Origin: Cornus controversa
Lineage: Eukaryota; Streptophyta; Magnoliopsida; Cornales; Cornaceae
Direction of reading: 5' to 3'
Assembly (NCBI GenBank): GCA_026545225.1
Contig: CM048849.1
Location: forward strand, 28,778,336 to 28,842,335
DNA: 64,000 nt
Shown: in pieces, positions 11,931 to 23,009 of the stretch
How the letters are laid out: each line of letters starts with the position of its first letter
Numbering within the stretch: the first letter of the stretch is position 1
Notes under the pieces: generated by a model
Told to the model about the DNA's origin: nothing
The model's input: only the letters and a program-made list of their open reading frames with translations
Databases searched by the model: none
Program-made: the position numbers and the translations under genes

Positions 11931-12640
11931 AAATCCGGAGTGCGACAAAAACTCATTTATAAATTACCGTCTTGCCAAAGTATCAGCCTCTCTCCTTCAC
12001 CCTCATCTATAGCCATCAAAGACTACTTTCCAAATCAATGAAATTATTATAGAAGTTTATGGGTAATGAGCTGAGAATGATGATACCCGTTTGCAAAGCT
12101 TCATGGATATATGGTAAACAGTAATAATAACTAAAAAATGATGAAAAAGAGAGAGATATTGCAAACGAGAGAGAGAGAGAGAGAGAGGGGTTGGATTTGG
12201 AGTTTTTTTTTTCCTCGGTATCATTGCAAAAATAATAAAAGTCAATGTGCGCAGATAGTAAAATTGGTAGCTATCTCACTATCTTCAAATTTTAATGTCG
12301 GTTATAATGCTGAATATTTTTAACTTTCTTTTCTTAATTCAACTTAATAATTTAATTTGCCAGTCAGGCTAAAAAAAAAAAAAAAAACTTAACAATTTAA
12401 TTTAGTTTCTAGGCATTTTTAACATCCTTAAAAGGACCTAAATAAATACCTTTAAATCAGTTTTTTTTTATTTTATAAATGAAGTAAAACAGCCCCCTTT
12501 TCTTATTCCATAATCTTGAAATGGTGACTTCATGTAACGTTGTCATTTTTCTTTCAATTTTTTTAAAAATGAAAACTGAAAATCAATTATGTTGTCATTT
12601 CTATCAATAGCCAGATACATTTCGTAACATCATTAGCTGG
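11931..12640. other. Non-coding stretch with (GA)n and poly(A)
   Basis: AT-rich sequence without a supportable gene. It includes a GA repeat at 12167-12188 and an A16-type run near 12372. Confidence 0.5.
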
Positions 12641-12762
12641 TGATGATGCAAAAAATTTCACGATTCGATTTGACGCGCCTTCCTGCAAAACAAAAGAGAT
12701 GTGATCGCGCCAGCAGAGTGCCGGTCAAGTATACTCTGATGATCAAATTAGTATTTATGATC

Positions 12763-13059
12763 TGTTGGAGAATATATTATTGAGTGATTTAAGCTTTGAT
12801 AAAAGATTGATAAGAGTGATTTATGGGATTGATTTTAAGAATCTTCCATTAATGTATTTTTCATATTTATCACGTGTATTCTTTCACCTATAAATAGAGG
12901 TGGTCATTGTAAATAAAATTAAGAGAGAATACAATAAAGGTGATGTAACGCGTTACGCTTTGTGTACCGTGAATGTAGGCCATCGTGGCCGAACCACGTT
13001 ATATTTTTTGATTCTTCTTGTTTAATTTCTCTCTTCAATTTTATTTTATTTTATCAACA
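12763..13059 (+). mobile_element. Ty1/Copia-type solo LTR
   Basis: This is a 297-bp unit starting TGTTGGAG and ending TTATCAACA, the short inverted TGTTG/CAACA termini typical of Copia LTRs. It is flanked by perfect 5-bp duplications TGATC (12758-12762 and 13060-13064). A CTATAAATAGAGG promoter box at about 12888 and T-rich U5 indicate + orientation. No internal domain accompanies it, so it is a solo LTR left by recombination. Confidence 0.9.
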
Positions 13060-13613
13060 TGATCGTATAAAAGTCATTCTGTATTAAGTTGTGGCGTACC
13101 TTTGGATGTATTCCGACTCTACTTTTATAGGAGAGTGTTTGGTAGTAGCATTCTAATAGAAAATTCCTTCAGTTACCTACTACAATTCAACTAAAAGAGA
13201 GATTGTTATAGCTTAAGTCAACCTTTTGACTCTTTTGCCAGTTAGACTTCTTTGACGATTGAATTTTCATAGAATTCGAGTTCCAAACCACTTCTCTTGT
13301 CGATTGGAGTCTCCTACTAAAATTGCTCCATTAGTTTTCCCTCGATTCCCAAACATGTATCACATGTGCTAGGAATCTCATGCTTGTAACATGTTATTTG
13401 AAAAACTTAATGAAAACATGCAAGCATTTGAAGAAAGCTTCTCGCTGTCTATGCCTCATACTCGACAATTTCTTTAAAAAATAAATTTCTGAGTTAAACC
13501 ACTTTAATAAGAATCTCGCATGTTTGCTTCGGGACTAAGATATTCCAGTATCTCGTGCTTTGAGAAGAGCCTTGTGGGTGATGTGGTCTTGCCTTAGCAA
13601 GGAAATTGCATTT

Positions 13614-14060
13614 GATCTCAAGATTAATCCATTCCACTCTTCAAGAAGGATCTTTTCGTGGAGGTGTATGCAAGTTGATAGCATTTTATTGAGATTAATT
13701 CATTCCGCCGTTTTAAGAAGGGCTCTCTCGTGAAGGTGTTTGCAAGTTGGTAGCATTTTCTAGAGATTAATTCATCCCGCCCTTTTAAGAAGGGCCCTCT
13801 CGTAAAGGTGTGCACCTTACCTTAGCAAGAAAATTGAATTTCATCTCGGGATTAATCCAATCCGCCCTTTAAAAAGGGCCCTCTTGTAGAGATGTATGCA
13901 AGTTTCATCGCATTTTCTTGAGATTAATTCATCCTGCCCTTTTAAGAAGGGCCCTCTCGTAGAGGTGTGCGTCTTGCCTTAACAAGAAAATTGCATTTGA
14001 TCTTGAGATTAATCCATCCCACCCTTTTAAGAAAGGCCCTCTCGTGGAGGTGTATGCAAT
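13614..14060. repeat. Satellite-like tandem repeat, about six 74-85-bp units
   Basis: Repeats share a core of GATTAATTCATCCCGCC, then TTTTAAGAAGGGCCCTCTCGT and GAGGTGTATGCAAG, starting near 13614, 13687, 13761, 13842, 13915 and 13998. The same core recurs in the satellite at 49450-50165, so the two arrays are related. Every second unit or so carries an extra GCCTTAGCAAGAAAATTG segment. Confidence 0.85.
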
Positions 14061-14215
14061 TTGGGTTTAATAGTTTCAAGTTTTGTGAGCTTGATCCTTT
14101 AGTAAGGGTAGGTTTCAACTCGACCCTTTAGTAAGGGGAGGTGTCGGCTCGTGCTTTAATAAGGGGATGAGTTTTAATCATGCATTATCGACTTTGAATA
14201 ATCTCGAGTTAATAT

Positions 14216-14434
14216 GCCCCCAGCCTTTCACCAACCGTTAAGGACAAAAACATCAATAACAATCAAAAGTACAAACAAGTTCAAACAAATAACCAATTGA
14301 GTAGTTAAATTGCAATACCACAACACAGATCGAAAGTCAATCAAATAATAACCAAATGTCACCCCATTCCATTTTTAATAAATAAACCTTAAGAGTTCAT
14401 TACAAACATTTAAACATTGAACACAGTTGTATAT
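14216..14434. other. Non-coding internal sequence of an LTR element
   Basis: A-rich sequence between a polypurine tract complement (GCCCCC at 14216) and a TRIM. No coding features are seen. Confidence 0.4.
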
Positions 14435-15004
14435 TGTAATACCCCGCTCCAACACATGGTATAATATTGTCCGCTTTGTGCCTGAGCCTGCACGGTTTTG
14501 CTCTTGGATTTTATCCTAAAAGGCCTCATATCATTTGAAGAGAACATACTACATATAAGCACATCCCTTATTCCACACCTAGGTAATGTGGGATTGAACA
14601 CCTCGTACCCTGTCAGTGTGGTAGCTCAGTCCAGTGTCTGTCTTCGCACTCGCCCACTCACACCCGTCCATAAGGGTTACTACAATCCACCCCCCTAAGA
14701 GGCCCGACGCCCTCGTCGGCACACTTCCGGCTGGGTTCAGGCTCTAATACCAACTGTAATACCGCGCTCCAACACCTAGTATGATATTGTCCGCTTTGGG
14801 CCTGAGCCCGCACAATTTTGCTCTTGGGTTTTACCCCAAAAGGCCTCATAACATTTGAAGAGAACATACTACATATAAGCACATCCCCTTTTCCACACCC
14901 AGGCGATGTGGGATTGAGCACCTCGTACCCTGTCAGTGTGGTAGCTCAGCCCAGTGTCTGTCTTCGCACCCGCCCACTCACACCCGTCCACAAAGGTTAC
15001 TACA
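14435..15004 (-). mobile_element. Complete TRIM retrotransposon (two LTRs)
   Basis: LTR 14435-14684, internal 14685-14754, LTR 14755-15004: 250 + 70 + 250 bp. Termini are TGTAATACC and TTACTACA on the + strand. The primer-site complement (GGCTCTAATACCA here, one change) abuts the right LTR, so the element is on the - strand. Flanking pentamers are TATAT (14430-14434) and TACAT (15005-15009), probably a target duplication with one substitution. This is the cleanest copy in the window and defines the family: no ORF, iMet-tRNA primer site, G-rich polypurine tract beside the left LTR. Confidence 0.92.
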
Positions 15005-15019
15005 TACATTTAAACAAAA

Positions 15020-17280
15020 AGGAGGAGAAAAAGCCTAAACAGAAGGGGTTGTCTCCTTCACGACCTCAGATACCACCTCAGACATCGCCTCTGAGTTTGA
15101 ATTCTGAGGAAGGTTGTCCTCAGCATAACTCTGAGGACTAGGCACGGTCTGCCCATCCAAAATAATCTAATCATTCGGGGTCGTCTGCAAGCGAGAAGAC
15201 ATCAGGTCAGTTGTAACTTGTTCAAGCAAACCCACGATCACATTTTCATCGGGAGAAGCTTCGGGATCTGGATAGTCCTGATCGGTTATACCTGCCTCCT
15301 AATTGTACTCGTTCAATCCACTTGCGTACGTAGGGTTCTCGGCCCCCTAGTCCTCAAGACCCATTCGGTAAGCGATCTCGTTCCTCACCTTACAGATGCT
15401 GAACATACGACGGTACAGAGACTGGACGGCCACCTCCATTTTCTATTGTGTCTCTAGCAGGGATTGATTTATCCCTGACAGTTCCGTCGCTCAGGTCTCT
15501 AGAGCTTCAAAATCTACCAGTCAAACCATCAACTCTTCCAGCTCCTTTTTTATTTTGTTATAACCAACAACGTACTTCTTTATTCTGTCCTCCTACTCCC
15601 TGGCCTTTGTTCTTTCGGCTGTCACCATTTCAGTGGCCACCCGTAACTACTCGGTCAGCTTTTTGTTATCCTCCTCGACATATTTTAGGCAAGCGGTGGT
15701 AGCTTCCAGCTTCCAACTGGTGGCAACCATAGCAAAATAACTTTGCAAAAAAAAAAAAATGTACCCTCAACGACTGAAAAGGGCCCATATCGGCCAGCTC
15801 CCCCGTGTCAAAGTCATCCATCACCTGCAAATTGTTCAGAGCCCACTTCCCATGTTCAAGGGCATGGCAAGTATTCGCATCATAAAATACAGAGTCCTTT
15901 ACACTTAGTAAGGACCCGTTCAATTTCATCAAGTAAGGGAGCCACTGCTCAACAAGCCCCGAACTTCCACTAGCTGGTTCGTTAACGAACGGACCTCTCA
16001 AGGGCCTAAGCATAAGGTTTGGGGCATCACCCACACATCCCCGCTTCTGGACATGCCCACCTCCAGTCTCCCCTGTGCTCGAGGAATCACGGGTAGAATT
16101 CTTCCACTTCAAGCCAACCTCTACCTCCTCAGCACCAGAGGGCACAAACGTTCAGCAATCTTACTTAGCAGCCTTCTTGCCCTTCGCTCTCAGAATGGTA
16201 CTGGGTACAATCATGTTTGCTATCCTAGTAGCCTATTGAACACTCAAGTTGAGGTTTGCTACGCCTGTGACCTGCTGAACGATTAGCTTGAGATTCGTTG
16301 AGGTTAACAAGTCTTTCGAGCTCGGTCTATCATTCCACACACGTGACTGCAGAACACTCAATCTACTCTCTTCCTCAACGCTTGGGATAACAAAGTTATC
16401 CACTGCACAAAAGAAACCATTATTAACACCAATCACCACAATTAGTCAAAGAATCACCAAAAACCAAAAAATAATAATAAATACTTAGTTCTTCAAACTT
16501 ATTTGAAATAGGGTATTTGTTAGAAGACGAAACCCACCATGCTCCCTCTGACCACCACCAACTTCTCTCTCCATCCTTTATCGGATGACGGATTCTCAGT
16601 ACAGATCACTCGCTGTGACTTAGGAAATAAAGGATAGCAGTGACGATCATTCTTGGTCTTAGTCACTCTATAGCAGAGCATTAAATTGTAAAATTTGAGG
16701 TTCAATGACCTCGACTGATTCAACAACAACAAACAGGACAAAACCTTAAAGAAATTGGGGTTAACTTGCAAGGGTGCTGACCCTAGTGTGTTTAGAATAA
16801 GATAGTAAAACGGGTGGAGCGAAAATCTAATGGTAGGAAGATAGACCACTGACAAGAACAACTCACCTCCTTCACCTCCTCGCTTGACCAAAATTTTGAC
16901 CGAACAGGATCAACCCGAAGCGTTACGCCTGTTGGGATATCCTTCTTCTTCCACAACTTCGCTGGATCAATCGTATCCACCCTACCCTCAAAATTAGCGG
17001 GGTCCAGATCTGTGGGTCCTAAAACCCTAGTCTGATTAGTACCCCCGATCCATCCTTGCCAATTGCACCACCCGTTTGAAGAACTCTCACCCTATCAACC
17101 CTCTCACCTGCCTCCACCACCTCAACACTATCTCTAGAACCAAAACTAGAGTCAGAACCAGAACTAGAATAAGACAAGGAATCACTACCAGTGTCACTGC
17201 CCAACGACGTACTATCCTCCCTCCCCCTCATACTAAAACACAAATTATGACTGCAATGAAGAAGAACAAGCACAAAGGGA
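15020..17280 (-). pseudogene. Tat-type additional ORF (plant-transposon protein), degraded
   Basis: Minus-strand fragments line up into one decayed gene. A Ser-rich acidic N-terminus starts at 17237 (MRGREDSTSLGSDTGSDS). A segment with KLWKKKDIPTGVTLRVDP follows near 16980-16900, then a charged segment at 16145-15666, and an acidic tail at about 15350-15040 with PSPQSYAEDNLPQNSN. The pattern resembles the additional ORFs known from Tat-lineage Ty3/Gypsy elements. It looks like the counterpart of the + strand fragment at 47420-48987. It lies antisense to the LTR-like unit at 17508-18100 but in sense with the polypurine tract at 14216, so its parent element is unclear. Frameshifts and stops are frequent; I infer family, not function. 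Confidence 0.5.
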
Positions 17281-17507
17281 AACTAACCTTAAAAAGACGA
17301 TACCGAAGCTCTTGTCAACAAACAAAGCTTCAGTTATGTTAAGTCAAATACCCTCAAGCACCAATCGCCTCACCTATTTAATAGGCGGCGTGACATTACT
17401 CCCAACACCTGCACTCCAACCATCCCTGCCGTTTAGGGAATTAAAATAACCTTTCAATTCCATTCTAATCCTACCAAACGCCAGAATTTGAACATAATTG
17501 GGGGCAA

Positions 17508-18100
17508 AGTATGGACTCCCCAAACACCGAAGCCCACAAAACCAACCCAAAATACCAAAGCCCAGGAAGACCAACCCCAATCATCCAAGTTGGGCCTGCA
17601 TGACATAAACCTAAACACCATCCCCAAGCCCAAACCGAACATACCATGCCAAGGTGGCAAGGCCCGCCAACAAGCAAGATAAACTCAACTTGACATACCC
17701 ACATTCTCCACTTGCCCAAATCATTATCAAACCAAGCCACCTCCTGCTTCTAAAGACAAGTATCGTCTGCACACATACGAAGCCCAGAAAGGCCCAGCAA
17801 ACACAATAATGAAGAGGACAAGCCCAAGTGGAGAAAAAGGACAATGACCAAAAGCCTATAAATAAAGGAAGAAAGGAGAAGGAAGGGGAGGCTGGTTGGA
17901 TAAATTATATAAAAAGAACAGCTAAGGCAATATTACGTACGTCTGTACTTGAATTCTACACTTTCCACCCCAATTGAGAATATCAAGTGTCTTTTTAATT
18001 ATCCGTTGTAGATTTTGAATGTGTATCTCTCGATCGTTTACATCTTTAAATTTTTGAGCATCTACACTCTCCACACATTCATTGGGCTCCAGTTTTATGG
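17508..18100 (+). mobile_element. LTR-like unit, + orientation (uncertain)
   Basis: A purine tract ATTGGGGGCAAAG (17499-17511) is followed by sequence with a CCTATAAATAAAGG promoter box (about 17857), then an AT-rich R/U5-like part. This suggests a 3' LTR of a Gypsy element reading rightward. Exact ends and a target duplication are not seen. Confidence 0.4.
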
Positions 18101-18689
18101 ATCATCCAATCCTACCTAACTGAGGCTCCAAATCGGATTACCTCATCATAGGACTATGTTTTAGGGAATATCCTCTTCCATCTAGTCTGGATCTCTATAA
18201 AAGATCACTCCATAGGGTTCCCCCCCAAATTGCCCCATAAGGCTTCAAGCTAGATTACCTTGCCACTCGTCAAGAGGACACTCCACCCAATTGAGCTCAC
18301 CACCCTCACCAAACCAATGAATAAAGATAAGTTTCCCATGCCCATGCTAAACATGCACATACAATTCAAGGCAATATTGTACTAATTGTCATGCTTGTAC
18401 ATTTTGCAAATGAATGTCACATACTTTCACATTGAAATTTTTTCATATATTGCACATTTTATATCACTTATATTGACAATTAAAAATGCTTTCACATCCA
18501 AATATGCTTTCAAGATAATACATCAAACACATAAGTATCACCTTCACATATACACATGGATTCACATAACTCCTTCACAATTCAACCTCAACATGCTTAT
18601 ATAATCATCTAAGAAAATTATAAAAATGTAATTACATCATTTAACATTGATAATTCACTAAATAGTATAATCTAGGATGCTTTATCCTT
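18101..18689. other. Non-coding stretch, nothing assigned
   Basis: AT-rich sequence with no gene. An open frame at 18386-18604 has no recognisable domain and is likely chance. Confidence 0.4.
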
Positions 18690-18972
18690 AAAAGACATGA
18701 GTTCAATCACAACAATTAAGTATCTAAAATAAGATAAAAAAATCATTGAAACTGAATTTATAGGACTTTTATTGCTCAATTATTTAAATAGAATCATCTA
18801 AATTACACAATCTATGCAAGAATACAAAAATTCCCAAATAGTTAGAACAATCAAACCATTGATGCTTAGTTAGGGCTACATCAAAATCATAGTGGATGAA
18901 CTAGCTGCTCATGGTAGAAGAAGACACTTCAACTGTTGAGGAAGAAGACGTCATCTCCATAAAATATGCGCA
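18690..18972 (-). mobile_element. Fragment of the 50-57 kb LTR family
   Basis: It matches by eye the middle of the LTRs at 50490-51944 and 55272-56741 (for example AAATCATTGAAACTGAATTTATAGGACTTTTATTG and the GTTAGAACAATCAAACCATTGATGC block). It stops abruptly at about 18972, where a chromovirus-type LTR begins. Confidence 0.75.
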
Positions 18973-19425
18973 AGACCTTTTTCTCTCTCACTGCTAATGG
19001 GAATGAGAGAAAATAAATTTAACATTCTCTATATTGTTATTTATAGACATACCTATCATATTTACAAAGTGTCACTGACCTTTCACTCTACCTTTTTGGG
19101 CTTCATTTTTGAGTTTTGTAACTCCGATTAACACGAAATCAACTCCGTAGCACATCAAATATTTTATTTAAACTACCCTCCAAATTTAGTGTTATTTTGA
19201 CACTTTCAGATTTTCTAGGCCCACGGAGCCCACGCCCATGCCCCTGGGTCAACTAGACCCGAAAAAGTCAACTTTTTCCAACTAGTCCAAAAAGTTCTCT
19301 AAACCTTAAATAAGCTCACAAAACATATATTTTACATTTAAAACACATATAAAATCATTTAAAGCATTATATGACAATAAATGAAATTAAAAAAAAATCA
19401 GCCAAAAATGATTACGGTTCTTACA
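18973..19425 (-). mobile_element. Chromovirus (Tekay/Del-like) 3' LTR, partial
   Basis: On the - strand it starts TGTAAGAACCG at 19425, immediately after a purine stretch AAAGGTTGAGAGG and the integrase/chromodomain end. The left part is truncated against another LTR fragment at about 18972. A related copy lies at 21925-22341, and a + strand relative at 45987. Confidence 0.7.
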
Positions 19426-19430
19426 ACCTC

Positions 19431-20870
19431 TCAACCTTTAAGGAATTTTGTCCTTTAATTAAGACGTACCTCAAGTAGTAAATAACTCAGTATACTTTGA
19501 GCTAACTTTTTGTTCCCGCTCCCACGTAGCCTCCTCGATTTCATGATGTCTCCAAAGCACTTTGACCGATTGAATGGTCTTGCCTCGAAACACTTGCTCT
19601 CTAGAGTCTATGATCTTTTTCGGTCTCTCCTTATAAGATACATCTTCTTCCACCTCAAGATTTGTCCAATCAAGTATATGAGAAGGATCCGGTTCATACT
19701 TCCTTAACATGGAAACATGGAACACATTTGTGGTGGCAATGCCAAGTGGTATGTAACCTCATCAACACGCTCTAAAATCTCAAACAGACCGATAAACATG
19801 GAGATAACTTGCCACTATGCCCAAAACGCATCAAACCTCTCTGTGGCGAGACCTTTAGAAAAATATGGTCTCTACTAAAGGATGTCGCCTCCTATCGGGA
19901 TAAGTCTTCTAACGACTTTGAGTTGTAATCAACCGTTGTCTTATTAACTTGATCTTTTTTGTGGTCTCTCGGACTGTGTCGGGTCCCAAAGCCACTGTCT
20001 CACCAAATTTGGTCCAACACACGGGCGACCTACAAGGTCTACCATACAAAGCCTCAAAAGGTGCCATTTTGATGCTAGCCTGATAGCTATTGTTGTAAGT
20101 AATTTCCACCAATGGAAGGTGGTCCTCCCAACTACCACGGAAGTCCAAGGCACAAGCCCGAAGTATATCCTCAAGAATTTGAATAGTCCTCTCAGACTGA
20201 CCATCCGTTTGTGGATGAAAAACTGTGCTAAAATGAGATTGGTGTCAAGAGCTGCCTGAAGCTCTGCCAAAACTGTGACGTGAACTATAGGTCTCTATCT
20301 GACACAATAGAAATTGGTTCACCATGAAGTCTCAAAATTTGCTCAATGTACAATCGACTCGAAGTATCCATATCATCAGTCGCCTGAATAGGAAGGAAAT
20401 GAGCCACTTTAGTCAATCAGTTAACCACAACCCATACAGCATCTTGGCTTTTCTTCGACCTCATAAGTCCCATCACGAATTTATGGTGACATATTCTTAG
20501 TTCCACATTGCTACTGGTAACGGTTGTCATAAATTTGTCAGTCTTTGATGTTCTGCCTTTACTTGTTGACAAGGCACTTTGCTACAAACTAGGCAATATC
20601 TTTCTTCATTCCTTTTCACCAATATTATCAATGCACATTATGGTACATTTTGGTGCCACCGGGGTGTACTACAAGTCTAGAGTGATGAAACTCTCTAAGT
20701 ACATCATCCCTATAAGCCAATGGTACAACCATCTTCCCCTTGAATCTCAAACCCCCATCAGAATGGACTGTCCAACCATCTACTACTTCATTGCTCAAAA
20801 TCTAAGTACGAATGGTTTTTATCTCACTATCCCGCCATATCTCCTCAATCACTCTACTCACTAGAGTTGG
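19431..20870 (-). pseudogene. Chromovirus integrase with chromodomain, 3' part of pol (broken)
   Basis: Read leftward on the - strand. The integrase zinc finger spans about 20840-20540 (H...H in REFHHSRLVVHPGGTKM, then C-x2-C in YCLVCSKV). Core pieces lie at 20460-19909, with MDFRGSWEDHLPLVEITYNN and the MAPFEALYGRPCRSPVCW signature. The C-terminus at 19725-19471 ends in a chromodomain-like KVLWRHHEIEEATWEREQ. This domain order and the chromodomain mark a Tekay/Del-type chromovirus of Ty3/Gypsy. Frameshifts break it, and gag, protease and reverse transcriptase are absent. It joins a partial 3' LTR on its left and is cut by an unrelated LTR fragment on its right at 20922. Confidence 0.85.
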
Positions 20871-20921
20871 TTGAGTAAAAAGTGTGAACAATGTTGTTGC
20901 TTCCCCATCATCACTGAAATA

Positions 20922-21298
20922 TGATCAGTGTTGAATGTTACGCATTCTAGCCTCTTAACTTGCATATTTTATTCTCTTAGTGATAGATTATTTTTTTATT
21001 TTACTTCGTTTTAGTATTTTTTTTGTATATTCAGGGCCTTAATGATTATTTTAGTTAAAACCATGATTTTGAGCTTGTAAAGATGACATGCAAGAAAGTT
21101 ATATGAAACCTATATCGAGTGGATCCATTCAACTCCATATTTTAACTCAAGACAGCCTAAGGAAGTGGTCCAAGAAAATTATAATTACTTAAGGAGATTT
21201 CGGGCCTGAAGACCAATTCTACGCTTAATCCAGTTTTAATCCCATTTTGAAACATTACATGAGAATCATATTTTCGAGCATCAATTTGACTTAATTCT
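20922..21298 (+). mobile_element. Truncated inverted copy of the LTR family seen at 28-36 kb
   Basis: It begins TGATCAGTGTTGAATG, the reverse complement of the right end of the 1403-bp LTRs (ending AACGCCGATCA). It follows that LTR in reverse for about 375 bp (CTTAAGGAGATT, GAGCATCAATTTGACTTAATTCT) and is then cut at about 21298 by a TRIM fragment. Confidence 0.75.
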
Positions 21299-21299
21299 G

Positions 21300-21607
21300 C
21301 GCTTAAGCCCGCATGATTTTGCTCTTGGGTTTTACTCCAAAAGGCCTCATACCATTTGGAGAGAACATACTATATATAAGAACATTCCCTTCTCCACACT
21401 CAGGTGATGTAGGATTGAGCACCCTACAACCTACCAGTGTGGTAGCTCACCCAGTATCTCTTGCACGTGCCCATATCACACCCGCCCATAAGGGTCATTA
21501 CAATCCACCCCCTAGGAGGCCCGACGTCCTCGTCGACACACTTCCAGTTGGTTGTTCGGCTCTGATACCATTTGTAACACCCCACTCCACCTGATGGTAT
21601 GATATTT
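21300..21607 (-). mobile_element. TRIM fragment
   Basis: A partial LTR at about 21300-21502, internal segment 21503-21572 with GGCTCTGATACCA (primer-site complement), then about 33 bp of a second LTR starting TGTAACACC at 21573. Both LTRs are truncated at their outer ends. Confidence 0.82.
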
Positions 21608-21924
21608 TCATCAATTAATAAGAATTAGCCCAATTAAAGATGTAAAACTTATTTTCTAGCAATTCTAAAAATGCTAACCAATATAACTCACATCAATTCT
21701 TAAAGAATTGATGATAAGATGGAGAGAACACCCCTACCTCAATTCGAAGCCAAATTCTCACCAAACTCCACTTTGTCCATATTCAATTTTGTTTAGACCA
21801 ATCTTAAGTCCTCAACGTGTAGACCGTTTCTCTCTTTTTCGGCATCTTCTAATTCTCACCCTAAGCTCCTCTAATTTAATGAAGATGGAAGAAGATGATA
21901 TAAATACATATGTAGATATATATT
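21608..21924. other. Non-coding stretch
   Basis: Sequence between a TRIM fragment and an LTR fragment. It probably belongs to the latter's 5' side. No gene seen. Confidence 0.4.
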
Positions 21925-22341
21925 TGCTCTCTCACGGCTGATGGGAATGAGAGAAAATGAATTCAGCATTCTCTACATCATTATTTATAGACCTATCTAT
22001 CATATTTACAAAAGTACCATTAACTTTTCACTTTACTTTCCCAGGCTTCTTTTTTAAGTTCCGTAACTCCAATTGACACAAAACCAACTCTGTAGCACAT
22101 CAAATATATTATTTAAGATACCCTCCTAATTTGGTGTCATTCCGATGCTTTCAAAATTTTTGAGCCCGCGTGGTCAACTGGACCCGAAAAAGTCAACTTT
22201 TGCCAACGCTCCGAAAACTTTCCCAAACCTTAAATAAGTTCCCAAAACATGTATTTTACATTTAAAACACATATAATATCATTTAAAGCATTATCATGAA
22301 AATAAATGAAATTAAAAAAAAATCGGCCAAAAATGGTCACA
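21925..22341 (-). mobile_element. Second partial chromovirus-type LTR
   Basis: It aligns by eye with 18985-19420, sharing the GAATGAGAGAAAAT, TTATTTATAGAC, GACCCGAAAAAGTCAACTTTT and AAAATGAAATTAAAAAAAA-type blocks. It lacks the terminal TTCTTACA and stops at about 22341. Confidence 0.7.
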
Positions 22342-22973
22342 TAGATCACCTTAGGTTGATTAACAACCCTAGACATAGATCTACTAGGCCATTATCCAAT
22401 CATCAATTTTTGAAAAGCATTTCTTTCCTCCACAACCAGCACACACCTATACCTTAGGTCCATGTGATGCACAAATGCCCCAAATCATGCCATTATGCAC
22501 ATTTTTATCATTTGCAACTAGCATGCATTTTCATGTCAGATTCATGTATAGAATCACATTGAGACATTTAAATAGACATATATCATATTCTCATGCTCAT
22601 TGAGGCATTTAAACGAACACTTGGTCACATATTTGCATTCATGCACCAAATGAACTCCAAACTTCACATTTTCTCATCTTATGCACACATTTGTCTCACA
22701 TAAGGCACATAATAACCATATATAAACCTAGTTGGATGCCCTAAATATCTAACATACTAACACAAACTTCAAAAATTGTATATTAGACATCCCTACTTAG
22801 TTCGGAAGAGTTTCAAAAAAAATCTCAAATCTACTGAATTTGAAAATTGTTCAAAATCAAATTTGAACTGATCAAATCAAAGCCTTTGGTGCGTAGAATA
22901 ATTCATCCTTCTTCGATACCTCAAGAATCACACTTCTAGGGTTAGAATCCAAGAGAAAGAAAGAGAGAGAGAT

Positions 22974-23009
<36 letters not shown>

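Larger units (their letters stand above)
12640..14215 (-). mobile_element. Gypsy (Tat-type) LTR-like unit with internal satellite, interrupted by a Copia solo LTR
   Basis: Read on the - strand there is a polypurine tract GGGGGCATAT at about 14212-14221, then the satellite at 13614-14060, a TATAAAAG box near 13130, and a U5-like block at 12660-12760. That block resembles the U5-like block at 46380-46460 of the Tat element on the right: a pattern around ACTTGAT-ATC-GAG followed by GCCAGCAC and TTTTGCAGG/TTTTACAGG. A Ty1/Copia solo LTR splits it at 12763-13059. The LTR ends are inferred only from these landmarks. Confidence 0.5.
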
